Below are positions 32,777 through 40,710 of a stretch of 49,687 bases of DNA, in pieces. The notes under the pieces are model-generated. The model did not search any database, was not told the DNA's origin, and was given only the letters and a program-made list of their open reading frames with translations. The stretch is from Fimadaptatus sp050946055 (GTDB lineage Bacteria; Bacillota; Clostridia; Christensenellales; Aristaeellaceae). The first letter of the stretch is position 1. Each line of letters starts with the position of its first letter. The DNA lies in the NCBI GenBank assembly GCA_050946055.1, contig JBMNUB010000017.1, positions 1-49,687 on the forward strand. The letters are read 5' to 3'. A program made the position numbers and the translations under genes.

Positions 32777-34726
32777 ATGAATAGCAAGGTGTTCTTTAAC
32801 CGCGCGCCGCTGCCGCGCAACGAATATGCGCCGCTGCCGCTTACCGCAGTCAAGCCCGAGGGCTGGCTGCGCGAGCAGCTGCGCATTCAGGCCGAGGGTC
32901 TTACCGGGCATCTGTATGAGATGTGGCCGGATGTGTCGGATGAGTGCGCATGGCTGGGCGGCAAGGGCGATGCATGGGAGCGCGCGCCCTACTATCTGGA
33001 TGGACTGCTGCCGCTGGCCTATCTGCTGGACGACGAGCGCCTGATAAAGCAGGCCAATCGCTATGTGGAGTGGATGCTGGCCTCTCAGCGCGAGGACGGC
33101 TTCTTTGGCCCGGAGGGCAATGAGGACTGGTGGCCGCGCATGGTGGCGCTCAAGGCGCTCATACAGTACTACACCGCCACGACCGACGAGCGCGTACCCA
33201 AATTCATGCTGAAATATTTCGCTTACCAGTATAAAAACATGGACAGCAAGCCGATGATGGATTGGGCGGTGGCGCGCTGCGGCGAGAACATAATGTGCGC
33301 GCTGTGGCTGTACAACCTGACCGGCGCGCCCTTCCTCATGCAGCTGTGCAAGCGGCTGGAGGCGCAGACGCTGGACTGGGGACGCTTCTTTAACACGCTG
33401 CCCTTCACGCGCTCCATGGCGCGCCACATCCCCTGGAAGGAGATGAAGGCGGGCAGGAGCAGCGAAGCCCCGCTCAAGGGTGCGGACAGGCCGTACACAA
33501 ACACTCAGTACCACTATTCGCACGTGGTCAACGTGGCAATGGGCCTCAAGACCCCCGCGCTGTCCTACCTGCTGCACGGCGGCGCCAAGGACAGGCAGGC
33601 GTTCTATGACGGCTGGCAGAAGCTCATGAAGCATCACGGCGTGGCCATGGGCATGTTCACGGGCGACGAGCATCTCTCGGGCAACAGCCCCACTCAGGGC
33701 ACCGAGCTGTGCGCTGTGGTCGAGATGATGTTCTCGCTGGAGACGCTCATATGGTCGCTTGGCGACATGAGCATGGGCGACAAGCTGGAGAAGCTGGCCT
33801 TCAACGCCCTGCCCGCCACCATATCCGCCGACATGAAGTCGCACCAGTACCTTCAGCAGGTCAATCAGGTGCGCGCCACCGACGAATTGCGCTCCTGGTA
33901 CAACAATGGCAGCGATTCCAACACGTTTGGCTTCGAGCCGAACTTCGGCTGCTGCACCGCCAACATGCATCAGGGCTGGCCCAAGTTCGTCGAGTCCCTG
34001 TGGATGGCTACGCGCGATGACGGTCTGGCGGCGGTCAGCTATGCGCCCTGCACGGTGCGCTTCCGCGCCGGCGGTCAGCCCGTGCGCGTGCGCGTGGAGG
34101 GTGAGTATCCCTTCGGCGAGGGCGTGCGCATGACCATAAGCGTAAAGCAGCCCTGCACCTTCCCGATATACCTGCGCGTACCTGAGTGGTGCGAGGGCTT
34201 CAAGGCCGAGTGCGCGGGCGAGGTAGCCGGGATAAAGGACGGCGTGGCGCGCATAGAGCGCATGTGGCACAGCGGCGACGTGATAAGCATAAGCCTGCCC
34301 ATGGCTGCGCGCAACAGCGAATGGTTCCATCAGTCGCGCGCCGTCGAGTGCGGCCCGCTGCTCATGGCGCTGCCCATAGCCGAGCAGTGGCGTGAGTTGC
34401 GCTCCGGCAAGTACAGCCCGGACTACGCCGACTACGAGGTGCTGCCCATGAGCGAGTGGAACTGGGCGCTGGTCGATGACGCGGAGCTTGCTTCCCGCCA
34501 TGCGCAGCGCAGCGATGCTCCGGCGGGCTTTGCGGGCAAGTCGCCTCTGACGCTCAAGGTCAAGGCGGCGCGCGCGCCCGAATGGGGCATGGACGGCGCG
34601 TCCTGCGCCAATCCGCCAATCGGCATAAAGTGCCATGCGGGCGATGTGGGCGAGATAGAGCTTACGCCCTACGGCACTTCGCGCCTGCACATAGCTCAGT
34701 TCCCCGTGGCTAAGGTGGAGGATTGA
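32777..34726 (+). CDS. GH127-type glycoside hydrolase (beta-L-arabinofuranosidase-like)
   Basis: A 649-residue cytoplasmic enzyme of the DUF1680/GH127 type. Members remove L-arabinofuranose or related sugars from plant glycans with a zinc-bound cysteine nucleophile. The likely catalytic set is visible: Glu310 and Cys312 in GTELCAVVEMM, and Cys392/Cys393 in NFGCCTANMHQGW. The N-terminal helical barrel starts PLPLTAVKPEGWLREQLRIQAEGLTG, and the C-terminal beta domains contain FPIYLRVPEWCEGF and GPLLMALPIAE. There is no signal peptide, so the substrate would be imported oligosaccharide. ATG 32777 is fixed by homology. It stands alone, without transporter genes nearby. Fine specificity cannot be told. 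Confidence 0.92.
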   Translation: MNSKVFFNRAPLPRNEYAPLPLTAVKPEGWLREQLRIQAEGLTGHLYEMWPDVSDECAWLGGKGDAWERAPYYLDGLLPLAYLLDDERLIKQANRYVEWMLASQREDGFFGPEGNEDWWPRMVALKALIQYYTATTDERVPKFMLKYFAYQYKNMDSKPMMDWAVARCGENIMCALWLYNLTGAPFLMQLCKRLEAQTLDWGRFFNTLPFTRSMARHIPWKEMKAGRSSEAPLKGADRPYTNTQYHYSHVVNVAMGLKTPALSYLLHGGAKDRQAFYDGWQKLMKHHGVAMGMFTGDEHLSGNSPTQGTELCAVVEMMFSLETLIWSLGDMSMGDKLEKLAFNALPATISADMKSHQYLQQVNQVRATDELRSWYNNGSDSNTFGFEPNFGCCTANMHQGWPKFVESLWMATRDDGLAAVSYAPCTVRFRAGGQPVRVRVEGEYPFGEGVRMTISVKQPCTFPIYLRVPEWCEGFKAECAGEVAGIKDGVARIERMWHSGDVISISLPMAARNSEWFHQSRAVECGPLLMALPIAEQWRELRSGKYSPDYADYEVLPMSEWNWALVDDAELASRHAQRSDAPAGFAGKSPLTLKVKAARAPEWGMDGASCANPPIGIKCHAGDVGEIELTPYGTSRLHIAQFPVAKVED

Positions 34727-34789
34727 CGGCGCAAGTGACCGATGCGCCGCAGGAGGAATATCATATAGGAAGAACTCAGGAGGTGTGCT

Positions 34790-35137
34790 ATGGCGCAGAC
34801 GAGGAGATGCATCGTGTGCGGCGCGGATTCGCGCTGCGGATTGGACATGGGCGGAGGCCACATCTGCGCCGGGTGCGAGGCGCGCATAGTGGCATCGCGC
34901 CCCGGTTCGCGCGAGTATGAGGGCATAATGCAATCGATGAAGGCGCTCAGCATGCCCATGCAGCCGCTGACTGATGCGCAGGCCGAGAAGCTGGAGGCCG
35001 AGCTGTATCAGCCCGAAGTCATGAGCGTGGACGAACTGCTGTCGAGCGTGGGGCTTTGTCCCATGGAGGAGCGCAGGGACAAGCGCATGCGGCTGCGCCG
35101 CACGCGCATGAGCTTTGAATGGGGAGGCGGGCAATGA
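34790..35137 (+). CDS. Gin/CsfB-like inhibitor of sporulation sigma-G
   Basis: A 115-residue protein whose first 45 residues match Gin: RRCIVCGADSRCG, then GGGHICAGCEARIV. Cys7, Cys10, Cys26 and Cys29 form the zinc knuckle that in Bacillus Gin binds sigma-G and keeps it silent before engulfment. The remaining 70 residues (MQPLTDAQAEKLEAELYQ onward) go beyond the usual length of about 60-65 residues and have no motif I recognise. GGAGG lies 6 nt before ATG 34790. The stop overlaps the start of the decarboxylase gene by ATGA. In Bacillus the same gene opens the csfB...yaaO-tmk region, which supports the call. Confidence 0.85.
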   Translation: MAQTRRCIVCGADSRCGLDMGGGHICAGCEARIVASRPGSREYEGIMQSMKALSMPMQPLTDAQAEKLEAELYQPEVMSVDELLSSVGLCPMEERRDKRMRLRRTRMSFEWGGGQ

Positions 35138-36561
35138 ACGCGCCCGATACGAATAAGACGGCCGTAGCGCCGCTTATAGAAGCGCTGGATGCGCTGAGGG
35201 ACAGGGCGAGCTTTCACATGCCCGGCCACAAGGGGCGCGAGGCGTTCACGCAGCTGGCGGCGCACATGGATGCGACGGAAATAGACATGACCGATGACCT
35301 GTACAGGGCGGATGGCGCGATAGCCAAGGCGCAGCGCATGGCGGCGATGTCGGCGCGCGCTGCGCACACCATATTCCTGACCAACGGCTCTACCTGCGGC
35401 GTGGAGGCCATGCTGGGCTATGCCGCGCCGCCGGGCAGCAGTGTGATACTGCCGCGCGCCAGCCACATGAGCGCGATATCGGCGCTGGCGCTGTACGGCA
35501 TAGAGCCGGTGTGGGTGGATGCGTGGGCGGATGAGGGCGGAGCGCCCTTCACGCGGGAACAGGATGTGCTGGAGGCCATAGGCGCGCATCCCGAGGCAAG
35601 GGCGGTGCTGCTCACGCGCCCGGACTACTATGGGCGCATGCTGCCCATGGAGCGCATCGCGGCGCGCGCGCATCAGGCGGGCATGCTTGTGCTGGTGGAC
35701 GAGGCGCACGGCGCGCATCTCAACTGGCTGGACGGGCGCTCGGGCGTATGGATGCCGGGCGGCACAATGCCCGAACACGTAAGCGCGCTGGACTGCGGCG
35801 CGGACATGTGCGTGCAGAGCGCGCACAAGACGCTGCCTGCGCTGACCAGCGCCGCGTATCTGCACATGAGCGCGCGCGTGGACGCGGATAGGCTGCTGGG
35901 GCGGGTGGCGCTCACGCAGACTTCCAGCCCGTCGTTTCTGATAATGGCATCGCTGGACGGTGCGCGCGCACACATGGATGCCGTGGGACGGCGCGAGCTT
36001 GACAGGCTGTGCGGCATGTGTGAGGATGTATACCGGCACTGCGAGCATCTGGACATAGCGCCCGTGCGCGAGCATTTTGGCATGCCCTGCGACAGGACTC
36101 GGCTGGCGCTGGACTTGACCGGCAGGGGCATAAGCGGCCATGATGCGCTTGCGGCGCTGGAGCAGATGGGTCTGGACGCTGAGATGAGCGACGCGCGCCG
36201 AGTGGTTATGATATGCACGGTTGCCGACGCGCCCGACGACTTTGCGCAGCTAAAGCGTGCGCTTGAGCAGCTGCCGCGCGGCAGGGGACATTGCCATGCA
36301 CCAAGCATAGCGCGCGTGCCGCGCGGCGAGCGCGTGACCGGCGTGCGCAGCGCGGCGCTGGGCGAGTGCGAGCGCGTGCCGCTGAGCAGGGCGGCCGGGC
36401 GCGTGGCGGCGCGGGCGCTGGGCGCGTATCCGCCGGGAGTGGCGGAGTGCGTGCCGGGCGAAATGATATCCGGAGACGCGGTTGCGCGCCTTGACATGGC
36501 GCGGCGCACCGGCTCGGAGCTGTTCGGACTGGAAAAGGGCATGTGTGTCGTGGTAAAATAG
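35134..36561 (+). CDS. Orn/Lys/Arg decarboxylase family PLP enzyme (YaaO-like)
   Basis: A 475-residue fold-type I PLP enzyme of the Orn/Lys/Arg decarboxylase group. It has the family start FHMPGHKGREAF, TNGSTCGVEAML, VLVDEAHGAHL (PLP-binding Asp) and the Schiff-base lysine in VQSAHKTLPALTSAAYLH. The short form without the wing domain corresponds to YaaO/SpeA-like proteins. Substrate (ornithine, lysine or arginine) is not deducible; a polyamine role is likely. ATG 35134 overlaps the gin stop and uses GGGGAGG within gin, so translation is coupled. The downstream gene with tmk lies 605 nt away because a mobile-looking element sits between. Confidence 0.92.
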   Translation: MNAPDTNKTAVAPLIEALDALRDRASFHMPGHKGREAFTQLAAHMDATEIDMTDDLYRADGAIAKAQRMAAMSARAAHTIFLTNGSTCGVEAMLGYAAPPGSSVILPRASHMSAISALALYGIEPVWVDAWADEGGAPFTREQDVLEAIGAHPEARAVLLTRPDYYGRMLPMERIAARAHQAGMLVLVDEAHGAHLNWLDGRSGVWMPGGTMPEHVSALDCGADMCVQSAHKTLPALTSAAYLHMSARVDADRLLGRVALTQTSSPSFLIMASLDGARAHMDAVGRRELDRLCGMCEDVYRHCEHLDIAPVREHFGMPCDRTRLALDLTGRGISGHDALAALEQMGLDAEMSDARRVVMICTVADAPDDFAQLKRALEQLPRGRGHCHAPSIARVPRGERVTGVRSAALGECERVPLSRAAGRVAARALGAYPPGVAECVPGEMISGDAVARLDMARRTGSELFGLEKGMCVVVK

Positions 36562-36669
36562 TGCGTGGGCGCGCGTAGCGATGCTGGCTTTTGCATTGCA
36601 ATGCGATAAGCTGATTGCATGGGCCGGGCGCTTGGCATATGTAGATCAATAAGCAAAGCGTAAGACAGA

Positions 36670-36677
36670 GCAATATT
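36670..36677. repeat. 8-bp target site duplication, left
   Basis: GCAATATT, identical to 36933-36940 and directly abutting the element end. Confidence 0.8.
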
Positions 36678-36932
36678 CAGCCTGTCAAAAACCCCGGAAA
36701 ACTCAGAGGGCCTCGCAGCCCGCCGGCTTTAATCGCGCCCGGCGATATGTGCGGTGGGCGCTCAGAATATTTTTGCGCAGGGAAATCTAATTTCCCGGAG
36801 CAAAAATATCTACCTTGCAGTTTCCACTCCCGGGAATCCGTTAGGATTTTCGGTGGAAACTGATTAGGGGTGGCATTGGCGAAGGAGGTTTTCTCCCGTC
36901 CACGCCTGTCAAAAATACATTTTGACAGGCTG
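36678..36932 (-). mobile_element. 255-bp MITE-like structured element, copy B
   Basis: Inverted relative to copy A. Ends are a perfect 13-bp terminal inverted repeat, CAGCCTGTCAAAA (36678-36690) and TTTTGACAGGCTG (36920-36932), flanked by an 8-bp duplication GCAATATT. Internal hairpins match those of copy A, including GTTTCCAC/GTGGAAAC (36820-36827 and 36853-36860) and GGGAAA/TTTCCC. It encodes no protein and sits between the decarboxylase and HAD-tmk genes. Confidence 0.9.
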
Positions 36933-36940
36933 GCAATATT
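36933..36940. repeat. 8-bp target site duplication, right
   Basis: GCAATATT; see the left copy at 36670-36677. The rest of the gap to 37166 shows no gene. Confidence 0.8.
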
Positions 36941-37166
36941 GTGCATTATGATTGTACAAGCCGATTGAATGGGCTTTGGCATTAGCCCCATGCAGAGCGG
37001 CGTGTACATATTCGCCAAAACTCAAATCATGTTCGGCGCGGCGCGGCCGTATGGCGGCTCATGCGCGCAGACAACGCAGATGTTATATGTGATATGATAC
37101 CGGCGCTCTGCACAGGGCGGGCGCATGCGGATAAAACGCGCAGGGCGCGCGGGAAGGAGATCGCCA

Positions 37167-38456
37167 TTGGCATTATATGATACGGTGCTGTTCGACTTGG
37201 ACGGCACGCTCACGGATTCGGCGGAGGGCATACTTAGGAGCGTGGACTATGCGCTTGAGCATATGGGCTATCCGCCCGTACCTGAGCATCAGCGCAGGCT
37301 GTATGTAGGCCCGCCGCTGCTGGAGTCGTTTCAGAAGCTCAACGGCATGACCCCGGAACAGTCGCTGGAGGGGGTGCGCCTGTTCCGCGAGCGGTACAAC
37401 AAGATAGGCTGGACCGAGAACCGCGTGTACGCGGGCATACCGCGCATGATGCGTGCGCTCAAGGCGCAGGGCGTGCGCCTGGCCGTAGCCACGGCCAAGC
37501 CCGTGGCGTTTGCCGAGCAGGTGATAGAGCACTTCGGCCTAATGCCGTACTTCGACTGCGTAAGCTCCGCGCCCATGGACGAGTCCGGCCTGCCCAAGGA
37601 AGAATTGATTCGCCGCGCGCTCACCGGCAACGACGGCAGGATAGCCATGGTGGGCGACAGGCTGTACGACATGGAGGGCGCAAAGCGCGCCGGTGTGGCC
37701 GCGATAGGCGCGCTGTACGGCTACGGCTCGCGCGAGGAACTGGAGCGCGCGGGCGCGGATGTGGTGTGCGATTCGGTTGATGCGCTGTCCATGGCGCTGC
37801 TGGGCGGCGACAGCGCTGCGCCGGGAGTGTTCATAACCTTCGAGGGCATAGACGGCTGCGGCAAGACCACCCAACTGGGCATGCTCAAGGATTGGTTGGA
37901 GCTGTGCGGCTGGCAGCCGCTGGCCACTCGCGAGCCGGGCGGCTGTAAGATAGGCGAAGCCATACGCGCCATGCTGCTGGAGCGCGCCAATGACGGCATG
38001 ACCTCCGAGTGCGAAGCTCTGCTGTTTGCGGCATCGCGCGCGCAGCATACTCAGACCGTGCTTCGCCCCGAGCTGGAGCGCGGCGGCATGGTGCTGGGCG
38101 ACAGGTACGTCGATTCCAGCATAGCATATCAGGGCTGCGGGCGCGGGCTGGGCGCTCAGGCCGTGGCCGAGATAAATCGCGTGGCGACGCGCGGCCTTGT
38201 GCCAGACATGACGCTGTATTACGACTTGGACACCGACAGCGCGCGCAGGCGCAGGGCGGCGTCGGGCGAGGATGACCGCATAGAACGCGAGCAGAACGAC
38301 TTCCACATGCGCGTGCGCGCAGGCTTTGACGAGCTGGCGCGCAGAGAGCCGGACAGGGTGCGCGTGCTGGATGCGTCGCTGCCGCCTGAGGCGCTGTTTG
38401 AGCGCACGCGGGCGCTTACCATGGAACTGCTGGCAAACAGCGCCGGGTCGCTTTAA
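37167..38456 (+). CDS. tmk: Fusion: HAD-family phosphatase plus thymidylate kinase
   Basis: A 429-residue chain with two enzymes. Residues 1-215 are a HAD hydrolase of the Gph/PpaX type: motif I FDLDGTLTD (Asp10, Asp12), a helical cap, motif II region VATAKP, Lys143 area GLPKEELI and motif III/IV MVGDRLYDMEGAKRAG (Asp164, Asp168). Residues 219-429 are dTMP kinase: VFITFEGIDGCGKTTQ (P-loop 227-234), ATREPGGCKIGEAIR, GDRYVDSSIAYQG and the lid region EDDRIEREQNDFH. All key residues appear intact in both. The start is TTG 37167 with AAGGAG 7 nt upstream. Tmk makes dTDP for DNA synthesis; the HAD substrate is unknown. Position after gin and the decarboxylase matches the Bacillus tmk locus. Confidence 0.94.
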   Translation: MALYDTVLFDLDGTLTDSAEGILRSVDYALEHMGYPPVPEHQRRLYVGPPLLESFQKLNGMTPEQSLEGVRLFRERYNKIGWTENRVYAGIPRMMRALKAQGVRLAVATAKPVAFAEQVIEHFGLMPYFDCVSSAPMDESGLPKEELIRRALTGNDGRIAMVGDRLYDMEGAKRAGVAAIGALYGYGSREELERAGADVVCDSVDALSMALLGGDSAAPGVFITFEGIDGCGKTTQLGMLKDWLELCGWQPLATREPGGCKIGEAIRAMLLERANDGMTSECEALLFAASRAQHTQTVLRPELERGGMVLGDRYVDSSIAYQGCGRGLGAQAVAEINRVATRGLVPDMTLYYDLDTDSARRRRAASGEDDRIEREQNDFHMRVRAGFDELARREPDRVRVLDASLPPEALFERTRALTMELLANSAGSL

Positions 38457-38551
38457 ACTTGTCGGAACGTTTGCGCCCCGAATTGCGTCAAACAAATGAC
38501 CGATGACAGATCTCGGCCATGAGCCGATCGATTACGAATGGGAGTGAAGTT

Positions 38552-40621
38552 ATGCGACGCTGCACATACTGCATGCGCGAGACGGACGACGGCAATATCT
38601 GCCGCTATTGCGGCGGCGACGAGAACAAGCCGGCCAATCCGCGACATCTGCCGCCCAATACGGCGATAGGCGACCGCTATATAGTGGGCCGCGCCCTGAA
38701 TCAGACCGAGGATGCGATAATCTATGCCGCGCTGGATCAGCGCACGCAGGAGCGCATCCGCATATACGAGTACTATCCCCGCCAGCTGGCGCGCCGCGAC
38801 GCGCGCACGCTGGAGGTCGCGCCCGTGCCGGGCAGCGAGCAGGCGTTCAACGACGGCATGGAGGCCATGCGCGCGCGCATGGAGGGCGCTGGCTGCCGCC
38901 TGTACGAGGGCAATGGCAGCATATACGCAGCCGTGAGCAAGGAGCAGGCCGCCGTGCTGCGCGGGGGCGCTGCTGCGGCAGCTTCGCAGGATGACGGCGG
39001 CATGTCCGGGCAGATGCCGGATCAGGACGAGGGCGACGTCGAGGAGCTGGATGACGGTGCGCTGACCGAGGAGGAACTGGAGGACGAGCAGGAGTACGAG
39101 GACGCGGAACAGAAGCGCCGCAATCGCATCATAATGGGTGCGATAGGCGCGGGCTGCGTGCTGTTTTTGATACTGGGCATATGGATGCTGACGCGCGACT
39201 CGGTTGACCAGCGCACCGATGCGCTGCCCACGCTGCTGCCGCAGGCTTCGGCTTCGGCCAGCCCCATGCCTTCGCCCTCTGCATCGGCCTCGGCGGGGGC
39301 GACTCTGCCCACGCCCGATCCTTCGACGGGGTTTAGGCCGCTGGCTACCGATAGCCCCTCCTGGGTGGATGATGATTCGGCCATAGACGATGACGGCGAC
39401 GATGAGCAGGTACAGCGCCCCACGCGCAGGCCTACGGGCAGGCCCACCGATATACCCACGCCTAAGCCCAAGCCCACCGACGTACCTACGGTCGCGCCTA
39501 CGGACATACCCACCGCGCAGCCGACGCTGATACCCACCGAACAGCCCAAGCAGACCGAGATACCCACGCCCATACCCACTGAGCAGCCGCAGATAACGGC
39601 AGCTCCCACCGAAGTGCCTACGATAGTGCCTACGGTCGCGCCTGTGCCGACCGAAGTTCCGACCGAGATACCGACCGCTGAGCCTGCTCCCACCGAGCTG
39701 CCTACGGTGATACCGACCGAGGAACCCGTGCCGACCGAAGTTCCCACTGAAGTTCCCACCGAGGAGCCCACGGCTGAACCTGAGCCGACCGAGCTGCCCA
39801 CGGTGATACCGACCGAGGAGCCCGAGCCCACCGAAGTTCCCACCGAGGAGCCGACCATGGAGCCCGAGCCCACCGAAGTTCCCACCGAGGAGCCGACCAT
39901 GGAGCCCGAACCCACCGAAGTTCCCACCGAGGAGCCGACCATGGAGCCCGAACCCACCGAAGTTCCCACCGAGGAGCCGACCATGGAGCCCGAGCCCACC
40001 GAAGTTCCCACCGAGGAGCCGACCATGGAGCCCGAGCCCACCGAGATACCCACTGAGGAGCCGACTGAGGAGCCTGAGCCCACCGAGGAGCCCACGCCCG
40101 AGCCTACGACTGAGCCTTCGCAGTATACGTCCTACGACTACATGCCGCAGGGACGCATGAAGTATGTGCTTAACGATGGCCGCGAGCTGTGGACAATGAC
40201 CATGGATGACGGCATGACCGTGATGGTGCGCACGTATTCGCCCGATGGCAGCGAGAGCACCTGGTACTATGCGGCCACCGATGACGGCATGTATCGATAC
40301 AGGGGCTACAACGACGGCAGCTCCGGCGAGCTGGTAGTGCGCAGCAATCCCGCCATAGGCAGCGATGCGCTGGGCGGCAAGGCGCATGTCGTTGAGATAC
40401 TGGAGGAAGGCGTGCTGCTGGACAACGGCGACATGGTGCTGACCGGCATTGGCGTAGTGCCTGCCGAGACCTCCATATCGCAGGAACCCACCCAGCTGAC
40501 CGATGACGAGCTGGCCAGACTGCAAGGTCTGGACGGCGGCGAGGAAGGCGGCGAGGAGGGCGGCGACGCCGGTGAAGGCGGCGAAGAACCCGCGCCCGAG
40601 GAAGACGGCAGCGAGGAATAA
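38552..40621 (+). CDS. Zinc-ribbon, kinase-remnant membrane protein with Pro-Thr-Glu stalk
   Basis: A 689-residue protein of unknown function. Residues 1-22 are a zinc ribbon (Cys4, Cys7, Cys17, Cys20). Residues 33-80 (LPPNTAIGDRYIVGRALNQ...IRIYEYYPRQLARR) resemble the start of clostridial Ser/Thr kinases that follow a zinc ribbon, but the glycine loop is lost, the usual AIKEYFP reads IRIYEYYP, and no catalytic loop follows. An acidic region (about 150-190) and one membrane segment (about 194-213) come next. A Pro/Thr/Glu repeat stalk (about 290-520) contains near-identical 14-residue units. A C-terminal domain (about 525-650; MKYVLNDGRELWTMTMDDG) and a Gly/Glu tail end it. The stalk side is probably extracellular. 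ATG 38552 follows a GGGAGTGAAG site. Confidence 0.85.
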   Translation: MRRCTYCMRETDDGNICRYCGGDENKPANPRHLPPNTAIGDRYIVGRALNQTEDAIIYAALDQRTQERIRIYEYYPRQLARRDARTLEVAPVPGSEQAFNDGMEAMRARMEGAGCRLYEGNGSIYAAVSKEQAAVLRGGAAAAASQDDGGMSGQMPDQDEGDVEELDDGALTEEELEDEQEYEDAEQKRRNRIIMGAIGAGCVLFLILGIWMLTRDSVDQRTDALPTLLPQASASASPMPSPSASASAGATLPTPDPSTGFRPLATDSPSWVDDDSAIDDDGDDEQVQRPTRRPTGRPTDIPTPKPKPTDVPTVAPTDIPTAQPTLIPTEQPKQTEIPTPIPTEQPQITAAPTEVPTIVPTVAPVPTEVPTEIPTAEPAPTELPTVIPTEEPVPTEVPTEVPTEEPTAEPEPTELPTVIPTEEPEPTEVPTEEPTMEPEPTEVPTEEPTMEPEPTEVPTEEPTMEPEPTEVPTEEPTMEPEPTEVPTEEPTMEPEPTEIPTEEPTEEPEPTEEPTPEPTTEPSQYTSYDYMPQGRMKYVLNDGRELWTMTMDDGMTVMVRTYSPDGSESTWYYAATDDGMYRYRGYNDGSSGELVVRSNPAIGSDALGGKAHVVEILEEGVLLDNGDMVLTGIGVVPAETSISQEPTQLTDDELARLQGLDGGEEGGEEGGDAGEGGEEPAPEEDGSEE
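39831..40040 (+). repeat. 42-bp coding tandem repeat (about 5 units)
   Basis: Units GAAGTTCCCACCGAGGAGCC...ATGGAGCCCGA.CCCACC encode EVPTEEPTMEPEPT. They are nearly identical at DNA level and surrounded by older, more diverged PTE repeats, which points to recent expansion by slippage or unequal exchange. Confidence 0.9.
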
Positions 40622-40651
40622 GCCCTGATAGCATAAACGCCACATGCATAT

Positions 40652-40683
40652 GCCGCAGCCCGCGCAAGCGGGCGGCGGCGTTT
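40652..40683 (+). terminator. GC hairpin before cysK, possible weak terminator
   Basis: GCCG..GCCCGC (from 40652) pairs with GCGGGC..CGGC (to 40679), loop GCAA, then GTTTGC. The T-run is weak. Confidence 0.45.
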
Positions 40684-40710
40684 GCACATGATGAGACGGA
40701 GGTATGCAAT

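Noticed and set aside
32741..35134. Minus-strand frame of almost 800 codons
   Set aside because: It runs antisense to the GH127-type and gin genes, reads as a His/Arg/Ala-rich shadow, and has no recognisable domain. High GC content keeps such frames open.
38453..40687. Long minus-strand frame rich in Gly/Leu repeats
   Set aside because: It is the antisense reading of the Pro-Thr-Glu stalk gene; no ribosome binding site or family match, and the plus-strand gene is well supported.
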